The notes under the pieces are model-generated. The model was given only the letters and a program-made list of their open reading frames with translations. It searched no databases and had not been told where the DNA came from. Position numbers and translations under genes: made by a program. Below, piece by piece: positions 15,998-23,829 of a stretch of 33,366 nucleotides of DNA. The DNA comes from Nitrososphaerota archaeon (GTDB lineage Archaea > Thermoproteota > Nitrososphaeria_A > Caldarchaeales > JAVZCJ01), in assembly GCA_038874475.1 (NCBI GenBank), contig JAVZCJ010000004.1:72127-105492 (forward strand). The letters run 5' to 3'. Numbering within the stretch: the first letter of the stretch is position 1; each line of letters starts with the position of its first letter.

Positions 15998-17236
15998 TTA
16001 CTTTCCTCTTACTTCTAAAATACCTTCTTTTACAGCGTCCATATTTTCAAATGGTATTAAACCATAATCCCATGAAATTATTACTCCTTTAGATCCCGCC
16101 TTAAGTGATTGTATAACAGAATCTTTCACATATTTAGGAGATTGCCCAATAGCATTTATTCCTGCAACTATATCTGTTTTTCCATTAACTTCTTCTATAG
16201 CTTTTTTCACCTCTGAATAAATTTTTTCAGGAGTTAACGGTAAAGCAGGATAGGTGCCTGAATAAAACATAGGTTTTATCCAATCACAATGCTTACTTAG
16301 AGAACAGAAATCTGAAGCATATTTCCATGATTCTGAAGGCCCATAAATATCTAATGCAACTTCGACTTTACGATTTAATGATTTTACTAAGCCATATAAT
16401 TCAGCGTGAAATTCCGATAAACATTCGGCTTTAAAGAGTAACCATTCAAAATACTCTGGGACTTTTATTAAAAAGCTAATAACTTCATCAACTGTAGAAA
16501 GCTTTTGAACTTTTTCAGGTATCAAACCTAGGTTAACTCCATGAATTAAACCTTTTTTAATCTTATTAAAATCTATGTTTCTTTCTTTTGCTATTTTCTT
16601 ACAATGCTCACAAAAACATGTTAATCCCATCTCTGCTTTCTCTATTTCAACAGAACCTACTATTTCGACAAGCTCATCTGGAAGCTTTTTAAAACCATAT
16701 TGAATAGAATGGTCAAGTAAATCTAAAAAAACACCATCTATATCGTAGTTTTCAATCAAATCAGCAATTATACCATAATAAAGGTTCCTAACGTTTGGAT
16801 TATTAAAACAGAAAACATTGGGTACTGGACGGTTTAATACATCTCTAACAAAGCAATCCCAATATTCTTTGAAATAGGGAATTCTATTCAATATAAAAGC
16901 GTAACATTTCATATCTTTTTCATGTGCAAGCTTTGTTACTTCCTTTAAAATATCCATATTTCTTAGAATTGGATCTTTAGTTTTAACTGGTTTAATTTTT
17001 GTATTTTTGTAATATTCAGGTCGTGGGTCATAAAAGAAGCCACTTGATACAATTTTCTTTCTTTTTGGATTATGAGTAAGCTCTCCCCAATAGCTACTGT
17101 CCTGATAATCTATGTTTGTTAACATGAAAATAGTATTAATATCCCTTTTTTTCATTTCATTTAAAGAGTTTTCTATGCCCTCATCAACTAGCTCTAAAGG
17201 GAAAGAAATTTGCATACCAATAATAGCTCTATTCAT
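15998..17236 (-). CDS. Putative glycoside hydrolase-like TIM-barrel protein
   Basis: The 412-residue cytoplasmic protein (no signal peptide) looks like one of the poorly characterised TIM-barrel families related to glycoside hydrolases. Landmarks are an N-terminal strand followed by the N-T-I-F-M-L-T-N segment, the strand D-I-D-G-V-F-L-D-L-L-D with D167 and D172 as possible catalytic carboxylates, a C-F-C-E-H-C cluster (Cys 207, 209, 212) seen in such families near the active-site helix, then W-I-K-P-M-F-Y-S-G-T-Y and a final G-V-I-I-S-W-D-Y strand. It is convergent with the sugar-importer operon and 40 bases from it, so it may act on the imported sugar; that link is inference. A kinase or other sugar enzyme is not present nearby. 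The precise reaction is unknown. Confidence 0.65.
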   Translation of the reverse strand: MNRAIIGMQISFPLELVDEGIENSLNEMKKRDINTIFMLTNIDYQDSSYWGELTHNPKRKKIVSSGFFYDPRPEYYKNTKIKPVKTKDPILRNMDILKEVTKLAHEKDMKCYAFILNRIPYFKEYWDCFVRDVLNRPVPNVFCFNNPNVRNLYYGIIADLIENYDIDGVFLDLLDHSIQYGFKKLPDELVEIVGSVEIEKAEMGLTCFCEHCKKIAKERNIDFNKIKKGLIHGVNLGLIPEKVQKLSTVDEVISFLIKVPEYFEWLLFKAECLSEFHAELYGLVKSLNRKVEVALDIYGPSESWKYASDFCSLSKHCDWIKPMFYSGTYPALPLTPEKIYSEVKKAIEEVNGKTDIVAGINAIGQSPKYVKDSVIQSLKAGSKGVIISWDYGLIPFENMDAVKEGILEVRGK

Positions 17237-17311
17237 AATTAATCATTAATTTTAAGGTAATATAAAAATCTTAAGATTCTTCATTTTTATTTCTTTTTAA
17301 GAAATTATAGA

Positions 17312-17460
17312 ATGATTATTAAAGCACCTTCAATTATAGATGAAATATTAAATAGAGAAAATGAAATAAAAATAAATGATTTTTGGAACTTTATATTAAA
17401 AACAAAATAAAATTTAAAGAGAATACAAGTGGATATAATATAATTTGGATTGAAGATTAA
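17312..17460 (+). pseudogene. Small frameshifted gene remnant
   Basis: From ATG at 17312 a frame runs M-I-I-K-A-P-S-I-I-D-E-I-L-N-R-E-N-E-I-K and stops at 17408-17410. One base of slippage in the A run before it would join a second open piece, N-K-I-K-F-K-E-N-T-S-G-Y-N-I-I-W-I-E-D, ending at 17458-17460. Both halves look like coding sequence, so I read this as a remnant of a gene of about 50 codons or a piece of a larger one. No family recognised. Confidence 0.3.
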
Positions 17461-17527
17461 ATTTTGTATCTCAATTTCTTCTTTACTTGTTTTAATTCTT
17501 TCTTTTATATTGGATTTCCATATACCT

Positions 17528-17557
17528 CTTTCAATCCTATATTAGTCTGATTATAAC
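17528..17557 (-). CRISPR. Lone CRISPR-type repeat (relic)
   Basis: These 30 bases begin CTTTCAATCC and end TCTGATTATAAC on the plus strand; read on the minus strand they start GTTATAATCAGAC and end GGATTGAAAG, the form of many archaeal type I repeats. There is no regular array. The last ten bases of the unit (GGATTGAAAG, minus strand) occur again at 17598-17607, leaving a 40-base spacer-sized gap between, which would suit one surviving spacer with a mostly lost second repeat. No cas genes lie in the window. Confidence 0.45.
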
Positions 17558-17587
17558 GAAAAAGTTATGCCGTACAAATCGAAAATG

Positions 17588-17893
17588 CTAAATTAACCTT
17601 TCAATCCTTTCCCAAACCTTTATTTTTTCATCAAGAAAATGATTTTCTATCCTAGGTTGTTTTAAAACTTTCATTAAATCAATGGAAAATATATTTGCTG
17701 GACGATTATCAATATTCCTAAGAGTTATTAATATTTCTAACTCTTTTACTTCAAAGCTTTCAAGCTCAACTATTGGTGCCTCTTTCTTTTTGCTAATACT
17801 TTTTCTATATCTCCTCTTATGCTCTTTCTCAATTTCATTAAAAATAAAAAGTTGCCATTCTGGAGGGAGTTTTTCTAATCCCAACTCTCTCAC
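17588..17893 (-). CDS. Uncharacterised protein (101 aa)
   Basis: No family recognised. The protein is soluble and basic in its first third (E-K-E-H-K-R-R-Y-R-K near 22-31, then S-K-K-K), with a more regular beta/alpha half after residue 40. The only start that keeps the frame is a GTG at 17893; a CTTTAATAA element about 25 bases before it would allow a leaderless message. A second TATA-like stretch right at the start would begin transcription too late. The final codons coincide with the partial CRISPR-type repeat at 17598-17607, so the natural 3' end may have been replaced. It lies in a scar zone and may be a fragment. Confidence 0.45.
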   Translation of the reverse strand: MRELGLEKLPPEWQLFIFNEIEKEHKRRYRKSISKKKEAPIVELESFEVKELEILITLRNIDNRPANIFSIDLMKVLKQPRIENHFLDEKIKVWERIERLI

Positions 17894-18010
17894 TTTTATA
17901 TAAATTATTTGTTATTATTAAAGATTATTATAAAAGATAAAAAATTTGTTTTTACAAAATCTATATAAGATTTATAAACAGACATAATCATGGCTTGAAG
18001 GCGTTGATAA

Positions 18011-19129
18011 ATGCAGATTGTCGTCCACGAGATGCAACCAGGTGAAGAAAAAGAGGTTAAGAAACTTTTTACGAGGAGCCTTGGCATTACTGACAAGGTC
18101 ATCTTTCAACTTTCGTTTGAGGCAGCGCAGAAGAGCGCAAGAAAGGGAAGTGGAGTCACTTTAGTCGCAGAGCTCGAGGGAAAGATAGTTGGGTCAGTAT
18201 CTATGAGAATACAGGTTTTAAAAGGCAAGAGGACAGGTTTTATTGACGCGCTGGTCTCAGACAAAGAGCTTCGAGGGAGAGCTATTGGAAAATCCCTAGT
18301 AGAAGGAGCAATATTGTGGCTCGAGGAGCACGGATGTGAAGTCATCTATGCTACGGCCGACAGGTACAACTCTCCCTCATGGAACATATTCATACATAGG
18401 GGCTTCCATCCTTACGAGATACCAGAGCAGCTTAGGGACTATGGGCTAGACTTTCTAAAACTCTGGCTAACAGAGTTTCATTTCATAGGCTTCGGAACCT
18501 TCTTTCTTAGGCGAGATAAAGAACAAAGAAATTCTTGCGAAACAAGAGAGGTGGGACATTGGTTGGCTGCCCTGATAGGCATGTCCATAGTATGGTGGAT
18601 ACAAATATTGCGTGGTCAAGGATCGCTAATGCTTATCCCAATGGTTTCCTTGGCTGTAGCTATCAGCCTCCTAGCTCATGAGCTTTCGCAAAAGCTTGTT
18701 GCAAACAAACTTGATATAGAAACAACATTCAAAGCCTGGGGATCAGGAATATTTTTTAGCTGGCTGCTTGCGCTAGTCGGTAGCGTCTTCCCAGCGTATG
18801 GCTCAACATATGTGAAACAGCTAGACTGGCGTTATGACCCGGAAAAAGATAGGACTGGAATCGTATTCGCCATAGGTCCACTCGTCAGTCTGGCGCTCGG
18901 CTTCATATTCTGGGCAATATCAAAACTCACGGCTAAAAGTCTGATAGCGGTGCCAGCAACAGTCGGATACGTTACTAACCTATTGATCGTCATACTTAAT
19001 CTGATTCCGATTCAAGCGGCAGGGGGTTTCGTTTGGGATGGAAAAAAGATACTTAGGTGGAACAAGACCGCGTGGATCACGCTTGTTATAGCAACTTCCT
19101 TTCTAATTATGCTGGATTTTCTCCTCTAG
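18011..19129 (+). CDS. GNAT acetyltransferase fused to a degenerate M50 (site-2-protease-like) membrane domain
   Basis: Residues 1-155 form a GNAT domain; the acetyl-CoA loop is R-G-R-A-I-G-K-S-L at 88-96, and S-P-S-W-N-I-F-I-H-R-G-F-H-P is the usual C-terminal part. Residues 180-372 are membrane-embedded and match the M50 site-2-protease fold: A-H-E-L-S-Q at 222-227 takes the place of the zinc motif H-E-x-x-H, and L-I-P-I-Q-A-A-G-G-F-V-W-D-G-K (D343) corresponds to the N-P-x-P-x-x-x-x-D-G element. The second zinc His is Gln227, so proteolysis is doubtful. GC content and codons (CTC, GTC, GCG, AGG) are richer than all flanking genes, which points to transfer. A TTTATAAAC box centred near 17974 serves as promoter. 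Function: perhaps a regulatory membrane acetyltransferase; unproven. Confidence 0.75.
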   Translation: MQIVVHEMQPGEEKEVKKLFTRSLGITDKVIFQLSFEAAQKSARKGSGVTLVAELEGKIVGSVSMRIQVLKGKRTGFIDALVSDKELRGRAIGKSLVEGAILWLEEHGCEVIYATADRYNSPSWNIFIHRGFHPYEIPEQLRDYGLDFLKLWLTEFHFIGFGTFFLRRDKEQRNSCETREVGHWLAALIGMSIVWWIQILRGQGSLMLIPMVSLAVAISLLAHELSQKLVANKLDIETTFKAWGSGIFFSWLLALVGSVFPAYGSTYVKQLDWRYDPEKDRTGIVFAIGPLVSLALGFIFWAISKLTAKSLIAVPATVGYVTNLLIVILNLIPIQAAGGFVWDGKKILRWNKTAWITLVIATSFLIMLDFLL

Positions 19130-19236
19130 TTAACATGTTTTTTTCAAGCTTAAAGCAGCATTACTCCTAAGAACGATGTTTTAGAGATCACCTTATCACA
19201 TTTCTCACTACTTTCACCTCTATTAAAAGATTTTTT

Positions 19237-19416
19237 TTGAAAAAACCTCAAGATAAAAATAAATTTTCAAGAATAATTGTAGAATTAAATCCAATAGATG
19301 AATTGGAAATCCAACTAAAAAAATTATTTCTATTTGAGAAGCACGTTTTTAGGAATGATTTATTAACGGAATTAACTTCAATAATTAATATACTTGAACT
19401 TATAAAGACATTTTAA
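19237..19416 (+). pseudogene. Possible small ORF or gene remnant
   Basis: In the 320-base gap before the UroD-type gene, a frame from a TTG at 19237 encodes 59 residues with coding-like make-up (S-R-I-I-V-E-L-N-P-I-D-E-L-E-I-Q-L-K-K-L and a Leu/Ile-rich end). It has no promoter or ribosome site, and the frame stays open upstream to about 19170 without an ATG, so it is more likely the tail of a lost gene than an intact one. Nothing else is seen in this gap. Confidence 0.3.
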
Positions 19417-19448
19417 AATATAAATAATATAATCGATATAAATAATAA

Positions 19449-20597
19449 TTAAAGAGCATCAATAGTTAAAGGATATTTCCCATATTTTCTTGCTTCATCA
19501 ACCATTGTATATATATTTTCTATTTTACAATTTGCATGTAAAGAATTGCTTGATGCTAAAATAAATCCTCCTCCTTTACCTGCTGCATTTATGCATCTTC
19601 TTACATCTTTTCTTACATCTTCTTCTGTTCCATAAGGAAGAACATATCTACAATCTACATTTCCTACTAAACAAATTCTATCACCATACTTCTCTTTAAC
19701 TTCTGCTAGATCCATAACTCCAGGTTCAATTGGATGAAGACCTGATATTCCCGTATTAATTATATCATCTAATATTGGATAAAGGTAACCATCAGAATGT
19801 TTTAATACTGGTACCCCATTCTTTTTTCCTATATTAACAATTTCTTTTAAATATGGAAGTTCAAATTCTCTAAAGAACTTAGGACTCATAAGAGGGCCAT
19901 GATTATCTGCATAATCATCTGTAACAAATAGAATGTCTATGCCTACTTCAATCATTGCTTTTGCAAAACTTTGGCATGCTTTTCCAATCTTATCCATTAA
20001 TTTCTTTGCAAAACTTGGATTTCTATAAAAATCTATTACTAATTTATCAATTCCTCCTCTTACTTGAAATGCCATATGCCAACTACTATGAACTTGTCCC
20101 ATTGTAACAATGTCTTCATTTTTAACATTTTTCATAATTTTTTCCATCATTTCAATTATATCTGGATTAAATGCATTTGGAGGCTCGTATTTCTCTAAAT
20201 CTTCAATTGAATTAACAATCCCTCCAATAAAATATGTAGTTTTCCCTTCTATGCTTGTTTCCATTATTCTTCCCCATTGATCAATGAATTTTTTCCCATC
20301 AATAAATTTTGGTTTATATTTTTTATCTACAAGAGAATAATCGGAGAAAATTGGAGCTGCATCAAAATCAAGCTTTTTACATGCTTCTATTAATGCTGAT
20401 CTATATTTTATTGCAGATTCCCATGCTGTAATTGCAATACCGCTACTTAAATCTAAGCCAAATTTTGTTAATCCCAATCCCATATCCTTTTTTAAGATCT
20501 TCTCTACAATTGGTGGATCTATTGATAAATCTGTTATTGGCACATAGTCTGGTTCTTTCAATTCTAAAGCTTTAAAAAATCTTTCTCTATGATTCAT
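19449..20597 (-). CDS. UroD-fold corrinoid methyltransferase (MtaA/MtbA-like family)
   Basis: This 382-residue protein belongs to the uroporphyrinogen-decarboxylase superfamily, but its partner gene shows it is a methyltransferase rather than the haem enzyme. Characteristic stretches are M-N-H-R-E-R-F-F-K-A-L at the start, D-D-Y-A-D-N-H-G-P-L-M-S-P, K-H-S-D-G-Y-L-Y-P-I-L (H267, D269; MtaA enzymes have H-x-C here), V-G-N-V-D-C-R (C316) and S-L-H-A-N-C (C357), candidates for zinc binding. Members move methyl groups between a corrinoid protein and coenzyme M, tetrahydrofolate/methanopterin or a methylated substrate. The ATG at 20597 follows GGAGGT at seven bases and the stop of the corrinoid gene by one base, so the two genes form a tight operon. 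No separate substrate methyltransferase (MtxB) is nearby, so this protein might itself demethylate the substrate. Confidence 0.85.
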   Translation of the reverse strand: MNHRERFFKALELKEPDYVPITDLSIDPPIVEKILKKDMGLGLTKFGLDLSSGIAITAWESAIKYRSALIEACKKLDFDAAPIFSDYSLVDKKYKPKFIDGKKFIDQWGRIMETSIEGKTTYFIGGIVNSIEDLEKYEPPNAFNPDIIEMMEKIMKNVKNEDIVTMGQVHSSWHMAFQVRGGIDKLVIDFYRNPSFAKKLMDKIGKACQSFAKAMIEVGIDILFVTDDYADNHGPLMSPKFFREFELPYLKEIVNIGKKNGVPVLKHSDGYLYPILDDIINTGISGLHPIEPGVMDLAEVKEKYGDRICLVGNVDCRYVLPYGTEEDVRKDVRRCINAAGKGGGFILASSNSLHANCKIENIYTMVDEARKYGKYPLTIDAL

Positions 20598-20598
20598 T

Positions 20599-21237
20599 TT
20601 AACTACCTCCAACCCATTGCTTACATATTCTTAATCCATCAATAGCATTTCTTGCCCATGCATCAACTTCAGAATCTTTTGCTACTTTATCATTCACAGC
20701 AGCTCCTCCAATTATTACTTTTACTTTATCTCTTATCCTTTCTTTCTTTAATTCTTGAATAACATTTTTAAATTCTGGTATTGTAGTTGTTAAAAGAGCA
20801 GATAATCCTAATATTTTTGCATTATTATCTTTTACTGCTTTAACTATATCTTTAGAAGATACATCTACACCTAAATCAATAACTTTAAAATTGGATGAAT
20901 TTAGAAGCATTGCTACAATATTTTTACCAATATCATGCAAATCTCCTTTAACAGTGGCTAATACAACTGTAGCTATAGCTTTTTCTTCATCTTTTTTATA
21001 AAATGGTTCTATTATTTTTAATATTTCTTTTACGATTTCTCCTGCCATGATTAATTCTGATAAAAAATATTCATTATTTTCATATTTTTTACCAACAATA
21101 TCTAAAGCTTTTGAAATTGTTTTGAATATTTCATCCATTGATACTTCTTTAGAATAGACAATTTTTTTACAAATATCTATTGCTTTTTCAATTTCAAGAT
21201 TAATTATTGAATTTTCAAATTCATTTATCAAATTCAT
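20599..21237 (-). CDS. Corrinoid (B12-binding) protein of a methyltransferase system
   Basis: The 212-residue protein has the layout of MtbC/MtaC-type corrinoid carriers: a helical B12-binding-2 cap (about 1-85) and a Rossmann-like cobalamin domain with D-L-H-D-I-G at 99-104 (H101 is the lower cobalt ligand), G-L-S-A-L-L-T-T-T and I-I-G-G-A-A-V. It holds the methyl group on cobalt between the two half-reactions. Its stop codon region carries the ribosome site of the UroD-fold methyltransferase gene. A TTTATATA box 26 bases before the ATG gives a leaderless transcript. It is transcribed away from the aminotransferase gene across a 200-bp divergent control region with a palindrome. Confidence 0.92.
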   Translation of the reverse strand: MNLINEFENSIINLEIEKAIDICKKIVYSKEVSMDEIFKTISKALDIVGKKYENNEYFLSELIMAGEIVKEILKIIEPFYKKDEEKAIATVVLATVKGDLHDIGKNIVAMLLNSSNFKVIDLGVDVSSKDIVKAVKDNNAKILGLSALLTTTIPEFKNVIQELKKERIRDKVKVIIGGAAVNDKVAKDSEVDAWARNAIDGLRICKQWVGGS

Positions 21238-21259
21238 ATTTTTAAAACTAACTTTGTAG

Positions 21260-21267
21260 TATATAAA
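21260..21267 (-). promoter_or_regulatory. TATA box of the corrinoid/methyltransferase operon
   Basis: The minus strand reads GGTTTATATAC here; centre about 26 bases before the ATG at 21237, the classic leaderless spacing. Confidence 0.55.
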
Positions 21268-21399
21268 CCTAAATCAAAGAAGAAAAGTGAAAGTAAGAAC
21301 AATAAAGCTACAATGAAAAATAATTATAATGATAAAAACTTTTTTTGGTACAGGCAATCTATTTTTAAAATAAAATGTTGGATAGAAAAGTTTATTTTA

Positions 21400-21411
21400 T
21401 GGAAATTTCCA
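21400..21411. promoter_or_regulatory. 12-bp perfect palindrome, candidate operator
   Basis: TGGAAATTTCCA lies between a TATA-like AGTTTATTTTA (21390-21400) and the GGTGA ribosome site of the aminotransferase gene. A regulator bound here would block the promoter. AT-rich palindromes can arise by chance, so support is modest. Confidence 0.35.
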
Positions 21412-21440
21412 AATTTCTACATATAAAATAGGTGATTTAT

Positions 21441-22721
21441 GTGAGTTCTGAAGAATGGTATAAACGTGCTGTTAAGGTAATACCAGCAGGAGTAACAAGG
21501 CCTTTTAGATTTTTTGAACCATATCCATTTTATGTAAAAAAAGCACGTGGAAATAAAGTTATTGATTTTGAAAATAGAGAATATATCGATTTTTGGATGG
21601 GGCATGGAGCTTTAGTACTTGGGCATATGCATTCAGCGATAGTAAATGCAGTAAAAGAGCAAATTGAATATGGTTTTCATTTTGGTTTTTGTAATGAATG
21701 GGAAGTAAAATTAGCAGAACAAATAGTAAAACTTGTTCCAAGTGTTGAAATGGTTAGGTTTGCTAATGGTGGAACAGAAGCAAATATGCATGTAATAAGA
21801 CTTGCAAGAGCATATACAAAAAGATTGAAAATAGGGAAGTTTGAAGGGAATTTTCATGGTATTTATGAACCATTGTATGTAGGAATGAATGGTCCAAATA
21901 AAGAAATTGAGTCTGCAGGAATTGACCCTTTATCTATAGAAAATACTATAATTCTACCTTTTAATAATTCAGAAGCTATAAAAATAATAAAAAAGGAAGA
22001 ATTAGCTTGTGTGATTATTGAACCTATTATGGGTGGAGAATCAATACCAGCAGATATAGAATTTCTAAAAGAATTAAGAGAAGTTTGTAATGAAACTGGA
22101 ACTTTATTAATTTTTGATGAAGTAATAACAGGTTTTAGAATTGCTCCAGGTGGAGCACAAGAAGTATTTGGAGTTTTTCCTGATTTAACTACATTTGGAA
22201 AAGCTGTTGGTGGAGGAGAATTTCCAGTAGGAGCATTTGGAGGAAAAAGAGAAATAATGGATCTTATGGATCATTTAAAACATCCTGATAAAAAAGAATT
22301 TGTAATGCAAGGAGGAACTTATAGTGGAAATCCATTAGTTATGCATGCAGGATATTATGCTACAAAAGAATATGAGAAAAGAAGTTTATATGAACATATA
22401 AATAATTTAGGGAATAAACTTAAGAAAGGGTTAGAAGAAGTAGTTGAGGAAATAGGTAAAGGATATGTTACTGGTTTTGGTTCAATGATTAAATTGTATT
22501 TTACAAAAGAGAAAGTAAAAGATATAAGAACTACAAACAAAGCAAAGAATAAAGAAATTGAGAAGAAATATTTTCATTATTTAATTTCTAAAGGAATAAT
22601 AGCAATGACTCCAAGTGAAGTACACTTTTATATATCATTACCGCACACCGAGGAGAATATAAGAAAACTTATCGAGGCTACAGAAAGTTTTCTGAAATCT
22701 AATAGAGACAATTTACAATAA
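21441..22721 (+). CDS. Class III PLP aminotransferase (glutamate-1-semialdehyde aminomutase-like)
   Basis: A pyridoxal-phosphate enzyme of about 426 residues in aminotransferase class III. It shows G-G-T-E-A-N-M-H (cofactor phosphate), the Asp of I-F-D-E-V-I-T-G-F-R (about D226) and the Schiff-base Lys in T-T-F-G-K-A-V-G-G-G-E-F-P-V-G-A-F-G-G (about K254), the spelling used by glutamate-1-semialdehyde aminomutases. No haem genes are near, and the set of neighbours (transporter, dehydrogenase, methyltransferase) suggests a catabolic paralogue acting on another amino compound. GTG at 21441 is preferred because AGGTGA stands five bases upstream; a GTG at 21432 lies inside that site. The LivF gene follows on the same strand after 240 bases. 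Confidence 0.85.
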   Translation: MSSEEWYKRAVKVIPAGVTRPFRFFEPYPFYVKKARGNKVIDFENREYIDFWMGHGALVLGHMHSAIVNAVKEQIEYGFHFGFCNEWEVKLAEQIVKLVPSVEMVRFANGGTEANMHVIRLARAYTKRLKIGKFEGNFHGIYEPLYVGMNGPNKEIESAGIDPLSIENTIILPFNNSEAIKIIKKEELACVIIEPIMGGESIPADIEFLKELREVCNETGTLLIFDEVITGFRIAPGGAQEVFGVFPDLTTFGKAVGGGEFPVGAFGGKREIMDLMDHLKHPDKKEFVMQGGTYSGNPLVMHAGYYATKEYEKRSLYEHINNLGNKLKKGLEEVVEEIGKGYVTGFGSMIKLYFTKEKVKDIRTTNKAKNKEIEKKYFHYLISKGIIAMTPSEVHFYISLPHTEENIRKLIEATESFLKSNRDNLQ

Positions 22722-22959
22722 ATCCTATAAAGATAAAATTTTATTGAATGAGTTATAAAAATGGCAATCATTTCCTAAAAGACATTTTATTGGTGATTAA
22801 AAATTAATATAAACTTAGGTTAAATTAAAAGAATTGAAAAATTTCTGTAGTATCACAAGGATGAAGACATTAAGAGATATAAGAAGAATTTATACTTGAT
22901 AACTTAAAAATATATTAGTAACCTTTCTGTAGATTTATAATACATCAGAGGGTAAATAG

Positions 22960-23670
22960 ATGAGTTTAGAAGCATATGATATTGTTTCTGGTTATGGTAA
23001 GATGGAAATCTTGCATGGAGTTTCATTAAAGGCAGAAAAATCAAAAATTACAGCATTTATTGGTCCAAATGGTGCAGGTAAATCTACCCTTTTAAAAACA
23101 ATTTATGGCTTTATTAAGCCTTGGAAGGGGCAAGTCATATTTGATAATGAAGATGTAACAAATTTAGATCCTGATTTGAAATTAAAAAAAGGAATCGCTT
23201 ATGTTCTTCAAGGAAGGAATATCTTTCCATATATGACAGTGTTGGAAAATCTACAAATAGCAGCGTATACTTGGAAGGATCGCAGTAAACTTAAGGAAAA
23301 AATAAAAAGTATTCTTGAGAGATTCCCTATCTTGAAGGGAAGAGAAAATCAGTTAGCTGGAAACCTGAGTGGTGGTGAACAAAGAATACTCGAACTTGGA
23401 AGAGTTTTAATGCTATCTCCAAAAGCAATTTTGTTTGATGAACCAACATTAGGACTTGCACCAAAAGTTATTGATGAACTATATGAAAAGATAATAGAAT
23501 TAAATAAGGAAGATAAAATAACTTTTCTTATAGTTGAACAAAACGTACGCAAAGTTTTAAGTGTTGCAGATTATGTTTATGTCCTTGAATTGGGTAAAAA
23601 TAAACTTGAAGGTAAGGCTAATGAACTTTTAGAAAATGAAGGTTTGAGAAAAACTTACTTAGGCTATTAA
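22960..23670 (+). CDS. livF: Branched-chain amino acid-type ABC transporter ATPase (LivF-like)
   Basis: The 236-residue ATPase has Walker A G-P-N-G-A-G-K-S-T (35-43), the signature L-S-G-G-E-Q-R (136-142), Walker B A-I-L-F-D-E-P and the LivF-type ending (A-N-E-L-L-E-N-E-G-L-R-K-T-Y-L-G-Y). It would pair with the LivG-like ATPase encoded on the opposite strand 1.4 kb further on, completing a K-H-M-G-F importer. Its separation from the rest of the operon, by a dehydrogenase gene and on the other strand, is unusual. AGATTTATAATA before the ATG is a promoter candidate, and GAGGG lies seven bases ahead of the start. Confidence 0.9.
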   Translation: MSLEAYDIVSGYGKMEILHGVSLKAEKSKITAFIGPNGAGKSTLLKTIYGFIKPWKGQVIFDNEDVTNLDPDLKLKKGIAYVLQGRNIFPYMTVLENLQIAAYTWKDRSKLKEKIKSILERFPILKGRENQLAGNLSGGEQRILELGRVLMLSPKAILFDEPTLGLAPKVIDELYEKIIELNKEDKITFLIVEQNVRKVLSVADYVYVLELGKNKLEGKANELLENEGLRKTYLGY

Positions 23671-23829
23671 AGTTCATTTTAAATTTTTGAAATATTTATA
23701 TGATTATTTTAAGAAAAAGAGACCTAAAAATTAGTAATTTGTAGAATATGTTAGATACAAAATCTGATAAATTTTTTTAAAATTTAAATATGAGAATACA
23801 AAGCTTCAAATAAAGAGAGATGGAATGAT

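Noticed and set aside
19449-20597. Haem-pathway uroporphyrinogen decarboxylase
   Set aside because: Tight operon with a corrinoid protein and the H-S-D-G and N-V-D-C elements fit the methyltransferase branch of the superfamily.
22722-22959. Possible small RNA ahead of livF
   Set aside because: A GGATGAAGAC string resembles a C box only loosely and no D box follows at a proper distance.
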